Source of the DNA: Buxus sempervirens
Taxonomy: Eukaryota > Streptophyta > Magnoliopsida > Buxales > Buxaceae
Reading direction: 5' to 3'
Length of the DNA stretch: 64,000 nucleotides
NCBI GenBank assembly: GCA_947561395.2
Contig: OX387193.1
Location: 9,672,001 to 9,736,000 of the forward strand
How positions within the stretch are numbered: position 1 is the first letter of the stretch; the number at the start of each line of letters is the position of its first letter. The notes beneath the pieces are model-generated. The model was given only the letters and a program-made list of their open reading frames with translations. It was not told the origin of the DNA and searched no databases. A program made the position numbers and the translations under genes. Shown here piece by piece: positions 30,943 to 42,507 of this stretch.

Positions 30943-32135
30943 TGAAAAAGACGGTTTAGACTCTAACAACACCTAGAGGGGGGTGAATAGGTGAAACACA
31001 GCGGAATAAAATTTTCTATTAATTAAAGACAATTCCTCAATTAATAGGCATGAATAGATCCTTAAATATATTTAAGAAAATAAATACTAAGTAGCAAGCC
31101 ACCCAAATTGTAAAATAAATAAGGCAAGTAAAGAGATAACCAAGACAAGCAATTTGGTGACGAAGGGAAAACTCTATAAGAACTCTCACCAGAGAAAAAC
31201 CCTCCGGGCTATGCAGGAGCTACCTAAAAGATCCAATATGAAAAGAAGATTTACAACCTGTAGTTCAGACGACTCAACATCCCTATGGTAGACTCTGCAA
31301 CTCACAGACTTAAAAGTATCTTAGGAACTCCTTAGATTTGCTCCACAGCAACACCTCAGAACTTTGAAGATCTTCTCACACGATCACCCAAAAGAACTCG
31401 CCTAGTATTCGTAGGAACTCCCACGATCAATCTCCCCAACCTGGAACTCCAAGGCTTTGAACAAGGAAGAATAGAAGGTTTGATGGCTCAAAGGAAGAAA
31501 GGAAAAAGAAAGGTTTCTCTTTTTCACACACAAAGATTTAGGGTTCCAAAAACGACTTAGGTAACACTAAAATAACGTCTAAACAATCCTTATATAGGTT
31601 AAGAGAAGATCTAGGAGAAGTAGGAAAAAAATCAGAAAGATTCGGAATTTTATAATTGAATTTCCGTAATGAACGTTTGTTCATCGAATTAACGTGGCTC
31701 TAACGTTCAATATGTAAACTTACTTCTCCTCTTCTCGTTCGAACGACGGCCTCTCGTTGAGTTAAAATATCATGAATGGTCGAACGGCGAGGCGCAGGTT
31801 GTCGAACGCAACTCTCGGGTTTTTCTGCAGACCATAAACGTTCGAATGACACATCGAACGTTGGAGAACGCAACTCTCGGGTTTGTCTGTAGAACTTGAA
31901 CGGTCGAACTCCATAGCTAACGTTGTCCAACGCAACTCTCTGTTTTGTCTGCAGAACTTGAACGGTTGACGATGCTTCAAATGTTTATCTAACATTCATC
32001 ATAACTTCTTCAATTTGACTTTGACTTAGATGCCGTTTGAACCAAGACTCCTATAACCTATCCCAAACACTTTGAACACCTTAAGCACATACTTTTTGAC
32101 ATTGAATAAACCAAACTAAAATATAAAACCTAACA
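30943..32135 (-). mobile_element. Solo LTR, probably Copia type, TSD CTTCT
   Basis: CTTCT flanks it at 30938-30942 and 32136-32140, and copy 1 (near 24145) has the empty site. Ends are TGAAAAAGACGG and AAACCTAACA, giving TG...CA in either direction. The phrase CCTAGAGGGGGGTGAATAGG near the left is common at plant LTR ends of this type. A TATATAAGG box lies on the minus strand near 31600. Superfamily is inferred from these features, without internal genes. Confidence 0.7.
31735..31975. repeat. Tandem repeats upstream of the TATA of the Copia-like LTR
   Basis: Roughly 66-base units repeat three to four times, each with AACGCAACTCTCGGGTTT and TCTGCAGAACTTGAACGG or variants. Short palindromic words such as GAACGTT occur in them. 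In the minus orientation they lie upstream of the TATA box, so they are probably U3 enhancer repeats. Confidence 0.6.
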
Positions 32136-32473
32136 CTTCTTGTTCTAATGACTAAAAGTACTTTAAGAAGTTGGAAACAAAATAGGAACTTATTTAATGA
32201 CTAAAAGTACTTGGTAGGTTGAAAAGATTTTGAAAGCTTTCAGCCATCGTGTAAAGGTGAGCGACAAAGGTTAGTGATCATGAACACCGTATCGCGTGGT
32301 TAAGAAAGTAAAAACAATAGCAACTTCATTAACTTTCTACTCATCGATGTGAGATCTAGCTTTTTGGTGCGGGGACAACTGGTCCAACCACTTTATGTTT
32401 GTCTTATTTTCTTCTGTTTTTTTGTAAGTGAAGAAATGGGGAAGAGAGCTACCAGCCTCTTGGGCGTGACCAT

Positions 32474-32639
32474 CAATAGGGAGTTCACATCTTTTAGGAC
32501 CTTTATCTACAACCTTATTTGTAGGTTTTCATAGGATTGCTTAAAAATTTACAGATATACCATTCACAATACACATGGCATGATCCCAATGCAGACTTCA
32601 CATAAGGTTTTAAATGAAGGTCCTGCAAGATCTCAATTG
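32474..32639. mobile_element. Palindromic MITE in locus copy 2
   Basis: GACCAT occurs at 32468-32473 and 32640-32645, and copies 1 and 3 lack the intervening sequence. Inside, GACCTTTATCTACAACC pairs with the right end. A better-kept member of the same family is at 45283-45446. Confidence 0.6.
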
Positions 32640-33082
32640 GACCATAGGGGCTTCTTCGCCGGAATGTTTGGATTGAGCCATAGTTACCAAATTGACTTTG
32701 TCTTTGTCTGGTGAATTGGACAGTCACTACAACAATATCACGTTTGATATTGTCCGTTTTGGGCCTAAGCTGGCACTGTTTCGTTCTTGGGTTTTATCCT
32801 CAAAAACACCTCTCCTCCCCGAGATTTGGATCTCACATCTAGTCTCCAAAACATTGATTCGCCGAAGGACCACTTCCATGTTAATTTTTCTTATCTTGTC
32901 TGCATTTGGAAACTTAAAAAATCTTTTCTTCTTCTTTGTTTTCCAAAAGTAATGAACATGATACACCAAATAAAGCAAAAGCAAAAGCGAAGACACAGAC
33001 ACTTGAATGAATTACGAAGGAGAGGAAGACCTTTAAGAAAATGTCGGCTAGCAAATTTGTCGATTTGCAGTTTCAGAACTAA

Positions 33083-33372
33083 ACGTGGTGGCGGTGGTTT
33101 ATTCTCTCTATAAATACTAAAATCCTTAAGTTTGCAGTAGTTTTAACTGTAAATTCGATTGGACTTGCAGAAGGTTCAGATTAAAGAAAAAGGGAAATAT
33201 TAAACTCTAATACAATTGTGGTATATATCTTCTCATCTACATCGCAGTAGTAGATGTGGTGGAAATGGCAGTCTCACCTCATCGTCAGTGTGCCATGAGC
33301 TTGTAAATACACAACCAAGTCAGCCTCCTCCCAGGATCTGTAACAGTCGCTTTGCTATCATCCATTTTTTGG
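33083..33372 (+). pseudogene. Truncated copy of the four-helix membrane protein gene (copy 2)
   Basis: The ACGTGG element and TATAAATA (33109-33116) are followed by a leader and a central piece of exon 2 at about 33229-33372. Exon 1, the first helix and the carboxyl end are missing. It breaks off at CCATTTTTTGGATATA as in the other two relics, so the deletion predates the triplication. Confidence 0.75.
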
Positions 33373-33542
33373 ATATATGACTAATACAAGTACGTATCTA
33401 CGATAGAGGTTTATTTATCAAAGAAACGAATCAGATGTTTCGTACATATAAATATGGTTAAATGCCTTTTTAATTAAGACAAGATGATGCGAATTATGAT
33501 AGTATTGGGCATAATAAAATCAATTTTTTTTAAGCTTACTAA

Positions 33543-33720
33543 TCTATACTATTAGTAAAGGGAAGAGGGGGAATATTCCCCCAGATTCTGTCCTCCTTTG
33601 TTTTTTCTTTTTTTTTTTCAATTATTGCCCTCCCCAACTAAAACAATCTGAAACTATAACCACCCGACTACTCTTAATTTCCACATTGAATTTAAACACC
33701 TACTTATATGCTACTGCCAA
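33543..33720 (+). mobile_element. Non-autonomous Helitron (older end mutated)
   Basis: It starts TCTATACTATTAGTAAAG after an A and is followed by TATATTTG. Copy 1 (25440) has the empty site. The 3' CTAG seen in the sister at 55941-56141 is CCAA here, but the borders agree. Confidence 0.6.
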
Positions 33721-34013
33721 TATATTTGATGCTAAGAATGTCAAATGCAGATTAAATGTGGGTAAGTCTGGTGGTGCACATAGTGCTGCATCTTAGTTAG
33801 ATGAGGTGGCCCTATAAAGAACAACATGTACCACCAAGCCTATCTGAATCTAATTTGGGGATGACATCACCTGCTATTTTTACCTAAATCGGTCCAATGC
33901 TACCATGTGAAGCATCTCATGAGCAATGTTTTTTTCATGGCGAACACCACTTGAAATTTTATAACAACAACATAGTGAGATGCTCCACATAACATCATAA
34001 ACATAGAATTCAC

Positions 34014-34187
34014 AAAAAAAACCTCTTGAGTCTTATCAATTCTTTGGGGCTACTTGCTTAAGGTCTATGGGCCTTAGATTTAATTGAGCCATGTAGCTTG
34101 TAGGATCTTGCATGGGCCCTCAGGGATTAGTCAATTGAGTGTAAGCTGGCCAGATACCTTGAGTTCCAAAAGAAAAAAAAAAAAGAA
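34014..34187 (+). mobile_element. SINE-like retroposon absent from the paralogous locus
   Basis: Copy 3 (near 56430) lacks it. An 11-base imperfect duplication, ATAGAATTCAC (34003-34013) and ATAGCATTGAC (34188-34198), flanks it. The end, AGCTGGCCAGATACC then an A-rich tail, resembles plant SINE tails. No A or B box is convincing. Confidence 0.6.
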
Positions 34188-34664
34188 ATAGCATTGACAT
34201 AAACATAACAGAAGATTTTATTCCTCTAATTTGCATTCAAGAATGACTCTTTTGAAGTTTATTAGCTAGTGTCTAAATAAAACCTCTAAGAAAAAGTTTT
34301 TTTATATATATTTTTATTTTATTTTGGTAGGTTCTAAGAAAAAGTTACAATGATAAGAAATTGCATGTTTAGGTATAGATAGAGGACCTGGATGCAAAAG
34401 GTATGGATAAAGGATTGGGCACGAAAGTGTATGACCCACTAGCTAGTAGCCACATTAGGAATAATTAATTTCAACATTTATTTTTGAACCGAACATGAAG
34501 CTTTTTCAAAGTTCGTGCGTCAGCCCATACGCATAATGGCTCCAATTTGTGACGTTAGAATGTTCTTTTCCTATTTTTTTGATGAAACTAAATTTGTCTT
34601 TTCAGTATGATATGATTAACTAAATTGGAGCCGTAATTGAGGAACTAAGGAGTGGGTGGCATGT

Positions 34665-34690
34665 CATTACCAAAAAAAAAAAAAAAAAAA
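34665..34690 (+). mobile_element. Minimal poly(A) retroposition with 17-bp target duplication
   Basis: AGGAGTGGGTGGCATGT occurs at 34648-34664 and again at 34691-34707. Between is CATTACC plus nineteen A. Copy 3 has a single target copy (near 56895). It looks like an almost completely 5'-truncated LINE-mobilised insertion. Confidence 0.75.
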
Positions 34691-34978
34691 AGGAGTGGGT
34701 GGCATGTGCATGCTCCACCTCTGCGTAAATGTCATCTTCTTGGGTTAATTAGATTTTATTTTGTTTCCCTTTTGTTTAATTTCTTTAACCTAAAGGGCCT
34801 AGTTTTCTACTTGATAAAAGTGATTCTCTTTCATTCTTAAAAAGTGAAGGAGAAGATATAATTTTGTGGGAATTAGTTTCATAACTTAAATGACATTTTT
34901 CTAGACTATTTTGTAGAAGTAATTTATTTTTTATTTAAAAAAAAAAGAGATAATTGGTACGTATATGTACAAATTAGA

Positions 34979-35417
34979 GTAAATTACATTTACCTCCTTT
35001 ATGGTTTTAGACAATTGCAGATACCTCCCCTAAGATTTCTGAATTGACACTTACCTCCCTTGTCAAATTTATGAAATATAATTTGACAATTTTACCTCTT
35101 ATCAATTTTTTATTTAAAATAAGAAAAATTCAAAATTTTAAATAATAAAAGCATCCATTACTTTTAACTTGATTATTAAGACTTTTTAACTTTCAAAAAT
35201 TATTTATTATTATAAAAAATCTCAAAATCTTACACTTTTTTGTACTTAAAAAAGGATAAATTCATCAAAACATATTCAGATTTTAATAAAATTTGTACAA
35301 AAGGGAGGGATATGAAGTAGACAAAAAAAAATAGAAGGGAGCTAAATGTCATTTTAGAAACCTCAGGGGAGGTATTTGCAATTGTCAGAAACTAGAAGGG
35401 AGGTAAGTGTAAATTTC
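34979..35417. mobile_element. Inverted-repeat MITE (TTACCTCC family), copy 2
   Basis: Arms of about 100 bases: TACATTTACCTCCTTTATGG and AGATACCTCCCC on the left, GGGGAGGTATTTGC and GGGAGGTAAGTGTAAA on the right. The interior is AT-rich. It is shared with 57183-57619, so it preceded the duplication. Confidence 0.7.
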
Positions 35418-36795
35418 TTTATAAATTAAATACCTTATATGTGTATATATATATATATATTAAGATAAAATTGTAGTTAAAATTATGATTTTATTTAAAA
35501 AAAGCATCTTTTTCTTTTTTAGGTTTTACCAATACTAGGGGAATGTATGCGCCATGCGTGTAGGAAAAAATGAAAAATGAAGAGCATTAAATGGGCAATT
35601 TATATTAAGACCATTTAACATAGCACATCATACTTATTACTATTATAAATCCAACCAATGGTTTTCTGGCTTACATTCATTTCCTAAAAAACCCTCCAAT
35701 TCTTTTCAATTTTACTCTAATACTTGGTTAGTTACTGCCACTTTGTCATAATTGACTGCTTCAATACTTTGTTAATTTGTTACCGTCACGTGCCTTATCT
35801 AACTGCTCTAATTCTTTTGCTAAGCATGCATTCCCTAGTATGAGGAAATCCAATCAGTCAAGGAAGAAACTTTATATATAATATAGTAGCACTACGAAAG
35901 AAAAAGTCCTTAAAATTGATATCCAACTATGCTAGCTCCACGAAGGTCCTATATATAAAGTTATCTAGGTGCCTTGTATTTTACTATAATATGGAAAAAG
36001 CCCTGTAACATTCTTCTAGTTGTCACTGAAAATTCTCGTTATCTTTGCTCATGGATAGAGGCTTTTAGACTGAACCAAGAAAATTATGTGCTTGATTATG
36101 TGTTTGCATGCTTTGCCTTCCTTTTTTTTTTTTTTTTTTCATCTCATCCGTTATTAAGTTCCGCAACACATATGTAGTTGAATCTGTCACCACTTTTATG
36201 TGAATGGCTCTTGCCTTTATTTTTTAATTTGTTCTTTGTTTTTTTCGGCCATGATATCCGCAACACATATAATACTTCAATCAGTCTCCTCTTTTCCTCA
36301 TTTGTCTGAGTGATTCCAAATGAACCCAGTTTGAGGCCTTCCAGTATTTCCTCTAGGAATGCTGTCATGACTTAAAAAGTAGTTTAAAATAATTCACTTA
36401 ATTAAACAATTGGCAAGTGATTAATAGTGTTTCAAAAGATTTCAGGGTTTGAAAGCTTTTTATGAAAATAAAAGTTGAGAGACAAAGGTTAGTGATGATG
36501 AATATGGCGTGCTTAAGAATGTAAAACCTTGGAAACTTCGTTAGCTTTGTCTTATGCGTCCGAACCTAAAGAAAATCTTTTCTTCTTCTTTGTTTTACAA
36601 AAATAATAATCAACATGATCACCACTTTTCGCCAACCGTACAGAGGACTTTCGATCCATCATATAAAGCAAGAGGATTTGAATCTACGATATAAAGCAAA
36701 AGCGAGACAGAGATTGAGAAAAAGACCTTTAGCTTTTCTTAAAGCTTTAAATGACATTTTATCTGGAGAAAATGCTGGTTCATTTTCCGCTTTAG

Positions 36796-36824
36796 ACGTG
36801 GCGGCGGTGTAGTCTCTATATAAG
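36796..36824 (+). promoter_or_regulatory. Promoter of membrane protein gene A: ACGTGGC and TATA
   Basis: ACGTGGC (36796-36802), a core of ABRE/G-box type elements bound by bZIP factors, lies 15 bases before TATATAAG (36817-36824). The ATG follows at 36925. The pair is conserved in all five copies of the gene. Confidence 0.6.
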
Positions 36825-36924
36825 TACTAGAGCAAGCTCTGCTTTAAAGGTAAAATCGATTGTACTTCTTCTGTTTTATTCCACAAAAACAAGAAAAAAT
36901 TTAAAGCCAAAAGAACAAACAGAA

Positions 36925-37562
36925 ATGATCAATTGCGCAAGTCATATTTGCTGTAGCTCAAATCTTGTAACTGTCTGGTATGTGTCTCATTTCTGATCTT
37001 AATTGTTTGTTTTTCATTTTTGTATCCTTTCTATCTAAGTTTTTGAGTTTCATTTTTGTATCTTTCTACCTAAGTTTTTGAGTTTGTTGGTTTCAGTTCA
37101 GTAAAATCACGCCATACCATCATAGCCTTCATCCTCCCAGTGCTGCTTGCATTACTTCAACTTATGTATCAAAACAAGGAGGTTTCTCCATTCGACACAA
37201 ACCCAAAAACCATAATCGCCTCCATTGTCAGCTTACTCATCTACATCATAGTATCTGTGGTGGAAATTGTAGTCTCACCTGATCGTCAGTGTGCCATGAG
37301 CTTGTACATATACAGTCAAGTCAGCCTCTTCTCAGGAGCTGTGACTGTGGCTTTGCTATCATCCATTCTTCTCCCTTCACTCAGGTGGGTATTGTACTCG
37401 TTGTGTGCCTTGCTTCTTGTAGCAATACTGTATAAGTCATTTCAATGGCTGCGCCAATGGGTTCAACAAAGAATAGCTGATGCAGTAGTTCCACAACTAC
37501 TTCACATATTAAATCAACACCAGAGTCACACATTATATTTGCAGACTAGACCACCAGTGTAG
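36925..37562 (+). CDS. Four-helix membrane protein, unknown family (gene A)
   Basis: Two exons, 36925-36977 and 37097-37562, join at CTG|GTATGT ... TTTCAG|TTCAG to give 172 residues. The amino end has a cysteine cluster (MINCASHICCSS). Four hydrophobic segments lie at about 25-42, 56-77, 87-110 and 113-130, with PDRQCAM between the second and third. The tail is amphipathic (FQWLRQWVQQRIADAV) and ends QTRPPV. The start is supported by conservation of exon 1 in the second copy and by TATATAAG 100 bases upstream. The carboxyl 140 residues are one uninterrupted frame. It is a small membrane protein of a family I do not recognise. Its paralogue at 59334 differs at about 16 of 172 residues, and changes are mostly conservative, suggesting constraint. 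Confidence 0.75.
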
Positions 37563-38570
37563 ATTGTACTCTGATATCTTATGTCTAAATGAAAAAAAGA
37601 AGCAAGTTTAGGAAGAGCAACTAATAGGTGAAGTCTATTGCTTGTAAATTTGATCAACTAAAAAGTGTTCAAGACCCTTGTACATAAATATCAAAAGAAG
37701 CAAGTATAAGAAGAAAGGCAAATAGGTGAAAGTATGTGGCTTGTAAATTTTGCTCAAGTAAAAGTGTTCTTGTACAGTTTTGATGCCAAGTTTTAATATA
37801 GATCTTATCAGTACTCTTTTTTTATTTATTTTGTTTGCGTAATTGCAATTGTAATATTATACGTATCAATCAAGCAACAAAGCACTGGCCTGAGGCACCC
37901 AGGTTGTATTCACAAAATGTGAGCAAAATCCATTGAAATATCCGTATGTACTTGAACGAGTCTTCACATTAAGTTCATCAAGCATCAAAGATGGGAAGGG
38001 GGAGTCTGGAAGTTCAAGCAAAAGCTGCAAAATTAGTTCAAGTTTCAGGCTTCAAAAGAGATATTCTTCGTCTTTAAATTTCAGACTTTAAATTCATTAT
38101 ACATACAATATACATAAGTATCTATCTAGCTCCTTCTACCTTTCTTATAAGGTGTATCACCAAAAAATAAAAATTTTTGTTTATATTATCTATTAAGCTT
38201 TTATATTAAATTATAAAATTGACATTAGGCATAGTACTAGAGTTTAATTAATGAGACCCTACCCCCGATGTTACCTTAGATGTGTCACGGAAGAGGCATC
38301 ATCTTTTATACCAAAAAAAGGAAAAGAGCTAGAAGTTTTGCGTTGTAGAATGATTTTAAAATTGAAGTAAAAATGGTTATAGAGGGCAATTTGTATGCAC
38401 TGCAAGTACACTTTAGCTACAAAATTTCTGATGGTACTGGTCACCTACAAAAACATTTGCAGAACTGACCTCCAAAATATATTGTTAGAAACTTTAGGCA
38501 AACCTAAATTTCTACTATTGGGTCTCATATGGCAAACTTTTCTATTCGGCAACAAGAGGTAAAGAAGCAA
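37563..38570. other. Downstream region of gene A, no gene seen
   Basis: It contains the probable 3' untranslated region, with direct phrases TAGGTGAAGTCTATTGCTTG and TAGGTGAAAGTATGTGGCTTG repeated about 110 bases apart. The sequence is colinear with 59976-61040. Confidence 0.5.
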
Positions 38571-39240
38571 TAGTAAAATAGATAATTCAAGATGAACTGC
38601 CTTATAGATTAATAGAAAGTTGAAGATTTAATTTAATGGTAACTAAAACTTTAACCCCACAATATACATAGTTTTCAAGTAAGAATGATGCCTTAAAATT
38701 GTATAAAAGTAAAAACAACAAGAATTAATTAAAAAAATTCAATTGGTAGTGAATCGGTAGCTTTAACTTTGAATATTGTGACAAGTAAACAAAGCATTGA
38801 TTATTTGGTTGTAACTAAAAATTATATCTATGAAAATTGAATTATATACATATAGATATATATGGAAAAAAAGAGTAAAAGCTTTTAATTTATTAGAACA
38901 AAATCATTATAGAGTAAGCATAGCTAATGCAATAGGTAATATAATTAAAGAATACAAAATACAAAATAAAAATAATAGCATTGGCATAAATTTAGATAAT
39001 GCAAGTGCAAATAATGTTGCTGTTAATATTTTAATAGTCCAATTAAATTTAAGTTCAGATAGAAGTTTATTTCATATTTGATGTGCTAGCTTGTCAAATC
39101 ATAAATTTAATTGTATTGCAAGATGCGGTATGAAAATTGTAGGATATATAACTGACCAAGACTTTGAGGAAGTTCGCACTCAGCATATCCATTGGGAATG
39201 GAATATTGCATTAGAATATGCAGCCAAACTCAAATTTTAG
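38570..39240 (+). pseudogene. hAT transposase remnant (copy 2)
   Basis: Broken frames match the hAT transposase core in order: VALTLNIVTSKQSIDYLVVT near 38755-38815, then INLDNASANNVAVNIL near 38985-39035, then an LFHI-C-A stretch and a region resembling the IINLIV segment near 39090. Several stops and frame changes interrupt them. The family's catalytic D in the LDNAS motif is still visible. It is non-functional and shared with 61040-61640. Confidence 0.6.
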
Positions 39241-40469
39241 AAGAAGAAGACACAAAGAGGAAGACCCGGTTGTTTAATTAATTTGTAAATGCATGTCTTA
39301 CCTGTCCAAGCAATATCTTAGAAATGCGAAGCTTAGTCACTCTGCTGCTTTCTATTAATCAAAAGTCATGAAGGTTAGCTTTTTGGTGAGGTGGGGCCAC
39401 TAATGTGAAAACGAACTAAAAGAAATCTTAAGAAAATCCAGTCAAGCGACTTCGCATTAATTAAGATTTATATCATTGAAAAGGATGTGGTAAGGTTTCT
39501 GCAGAAGTGTCCAAGTCTACAAATATACAATTAATATAGAAGTTTTGGCCAGATGTTATCTTTGTTGAAGTTTTGATTCCTTGAATCCTTGGCAGAAAAG
39601 TTGATCTTGAAATGCCATGCAGGATATTCCTCATGTTTAATTATCACCGGAATGTGCGCTCCTCATCACCTATTACTTTGCTTGAGTCAGACCCTTTTAA
39701 TTACGGAGTTTAATTAACTGCTACAACATATAATTCTTCTTACTTCAATCGCCTTGCTTCTTGTAACATTACTACCGAATAACCATTTCAATGGCTGATC
39801 CAATTCTTGCTCTCTAAACACCAATCGGATAAGTTTTTTTCGATTAGCAGTACTAGGTGAAACCCAAAATCAAACCCTTTGGTGACAAGAAAAAGGTGTC
39901 ATTAGCTCCGGGATTCCTCACGCTGCAGGCTAGGATTACGGAGGATGTGAACCCCTGGCTCTCACGTGATCTTGACCCATCCTCATAGCCCTTTTTTAAG
40001 ACCAACTTGTGCATGCTTTGATTTTTGGGCTTGAGCAAGGATATTTATAAGTTTGTAACGACCCAAGGGAGGCCGTCGCCTCTTCTGTCCTAAAACCCAT
40101 GGACAATAAGAAAGGTGCCACTCCATCAGGTATTCATGCATTTCCGATGTAGGATCGAGAATGTTACAATACTGGAGAGAGGATATTAGCTTAAATTAGC
40201 CCACTAAAATTAGGCCCAAAGCCTCAGATGGTAGGATAACTGAAGAGAACTGGGTGAATATTCCCCATATTATGATCCTCCTCTTTTTGTTTCTAAGGAT
40301 TGCCTTCCACAAAAAAAACAATTTGTTATGTCACATCAGCATAACTGAACCACATTGGATTTGAACTCTTGACATGATGAGAGTTCAGAGAAATCATATG
40401 AATATGATTTACCTTTTCTCATGTTTTCACCTCTCCCAAGTTACTTTTATGAATGTTTTGGATACTTAG
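39241..40469. other. Locus copy 2 tail, no gene seen
   Basis: Colinear with 61641-63120 but lacking the Helitron-like piece at 62101-62262. AT-rich, no coding frame of note. Confidence 0.5.
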
Positions 40470-40700
40470 GCTCCGTTTGTTTTGATGTAAAATTTAATGC
40501 GGAAAATGTTTTCAGCAGAATATGGGGTTTTCCGCGTGTTTCTTTTCATGTAAAATATAATACGGTGTAAAATGATTTTCCTAAAATGTAGCTATTTTCC
40601 AAAAAATGACTTACCATTGAAAATCCCATATGTCATTTTCCGGAAAATGATATAACATTTAAATGTGGGGTGTAACTCGGGTCGATTCGAGTTGAGGCCA

Positions 40701-42507
40701 TGTGAGACATGGGAAAAAATCAATTTAATGATTTCCTCAATCATCACACGGGATTATATAAAACAAAGAGTCGCCACCATTTAATTTAGGTGTGAATGGA
40801 CACCAAAATATTAAATAAGCACAAAAGGCAAATTTTAGGGCAAAATATCCCTCCTAAAAAAACAACCAGAGATGGGTAAGGGGATTAAGTTATGAACAGG
40901 GGAAGGTGTTAGGCACCCCTATTCATCCACACAAGGTGGTTGCCAGGTATTTGTTCATGTTAAAATAAAGGAAAAAACTTGCTATAAAAATCATGCAAAA
41001 TCACAAAAAAGGCAAAAATATATGGTTTTTTCATATGAATAGTCTGATTGATCCAGAACTATCAAATATGATCATACCATTCCTAGGGTTTCATGATCAA
41101 AATAAAATTGAGATAAAATCAATTTAAAGTGAAAAATCCAAAAATCTGACTTCAAGCTAAATTCTAGAAATCAAGAAAAATATGATTTTTATAAAATATT
41201 TCAAAATTGAACTTGAATAGTCCAGGACATAGATAAAGCCCAAATTTCACATTAAATCAGAAAATAAAAACCAAAAATACCCATGTTGATGAAGAACACC
41301 AAAAGGGGAGAATTTAGACCGTAGGGTCTTCTCTCAATAATGAAAAACAATTTAAAAACCATATCATGAAACCCTAGAATTTATTTTCAGGCTTTTGGAT
41401 CCAGATCTACCATATTGATCATGATATATCCAAGATCTTAGCCTAAAATCACGAAAATCACGAAAACAGTGCTGTATGTGCAAATATGTGAAAAATCCAA
41501 ATTTTATCAAAAAGTGGGGATCTCATGCTATAAACATCATAGATTCATGTTATTCATTCAGATATGTCATAAAAAGCATTAAAACATGATCAAGATATTT
41601 AAAACAACCACATCTCACAAATTTGAGCACATGGGGGTCTACCCTACGGATCCACCTATTCTCTTTTCCCCTAGTTCTCTCTTCACGTTTTACGGCTAGA
41701 GAGACTCTTGAGGTACTTAGAGATAGGTTTGGGTATACAAACACAATCAAAGGCCTTATTCTATGAAAAAAAGAAAAAACAGATATAGGGTTCTATTCTA
41801 GGGATCCACCTGTTCCCCTTTCCCCTAGTTCTCTCTTCATGTTTTACGGCTAGAGAGACTCTTGAGGTACTTAGAGACAAGTTTAGGAATACAAAAACAG
41901 ATATGGCCTTATTCTACTGTAATAGAGATGATCCTATTACATCTAGAATTGAAGACAGAAAATAAAAAGGGATAGGGGACTTACCTGGATTGAGCAGGCA
42001 GAGCAGCAGGGATTCCTTTCCTTCTCTTGGAGCTTCTTAGAATTCCTTGGATTTCAAAATTTCGTGGCCCTTAGCTAGAGGAGAGAACCTCTATTTATAG
42101 ACACACCCAGGGGCAAGGCTGGTCCAGAAGGATATGGCCTGGTCTTTAAGATAGAGTGAAATACAGAGATAATGCCCATCCATAGCCAACCAAGGTGGCT
42201 TCAGCGAATAAAATACTTAATTCGCTCATTTAAAGATATATTGGACTTCAAATAAAGCTCGGAAATCGAGAGAAGGACAAAACTCGCACGTGTCCTTAGT
42301 GACCGTGAATGCACTACGGTCCAACGGGGACCGTATAGTTTTCACGGGCGCGCCTGACCGTAGAGACTTTTCGGGCGCGACCGGCCCGTCAATGAAATAC
42401 GGGCAAAGCCTGTTTTGTCAATTTTTATGCAATTTTGACCTGTTTTAAGCTCTAATTACATGTTTTTATTATTTTCTCATTTGGCAGTGCAATTTGGGGT
42501 GTCTACA
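40701..42507 (-). mobile_element. Solo LTR, Ty3/gypsy, reverse, TSD GGCCA
   Basis: TGTGAGACATGG at the left and GGGGTGTCTACA at the right, with GGCCA at 40696-40700 and 42508-42512. TATAAATA lies on the minus strand at 42099-42092. A CAG|GTAAGT donor lies near 41985, about 108 bases on. It is a shorter relative of the other LTRs. A duplicated block (CCCTAGTTCTCTCTTCACG... to GAGACTCTTGAGGTACTTAG) occurs at about 41640-41720 and 41800-41880. Confidence 0.88.
42315..42335 (-). promoter_or_regulatory. Perfect palindrome TACGGTCC/GGACCGTA upstream of LTR TATA
   Basis: Eight-base perfect arms around AACGG, about 215 bases upstream of the TATA box. ACCGT words recur on both sides (42300-42365). 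It occupies the place of the GTATCCGG array in related LTRs but has a different sequence. Confidence 0.55.

Larger units (their letters stand above)
30302..33542. other. Locus copy 2, first part: intergenic sequence matching 21716-25440
   Basis: Base-level match to copy 1, minus the hAT insertion, plus a Copia-like solo LTR (30943-32135) and a MITE (32474-32639). No intact gene; a truncated gene relic lies at 33083-33372. Confidence 0.6.
33721..36816. other. Locus copy 2: upstream region of the intact membrane protein gene
   Basis: No gene seen. It holds a SINE-like insertion (34014-34187), a poly(A) insertion (34665-34690), an inverted-repeat MITE (34979-35417), a TA run (35441-35462) and a poly(T) at 36124-36139. 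It is colinear with 56142-59225. Confidence 0.6.

Noticed and set aside
38830-39081. 83-codon frame as a gene
   Set aside because: It is a broken piece of a hAT transposase, with stops on both sides and a more degraded copy at 61.3 kb.
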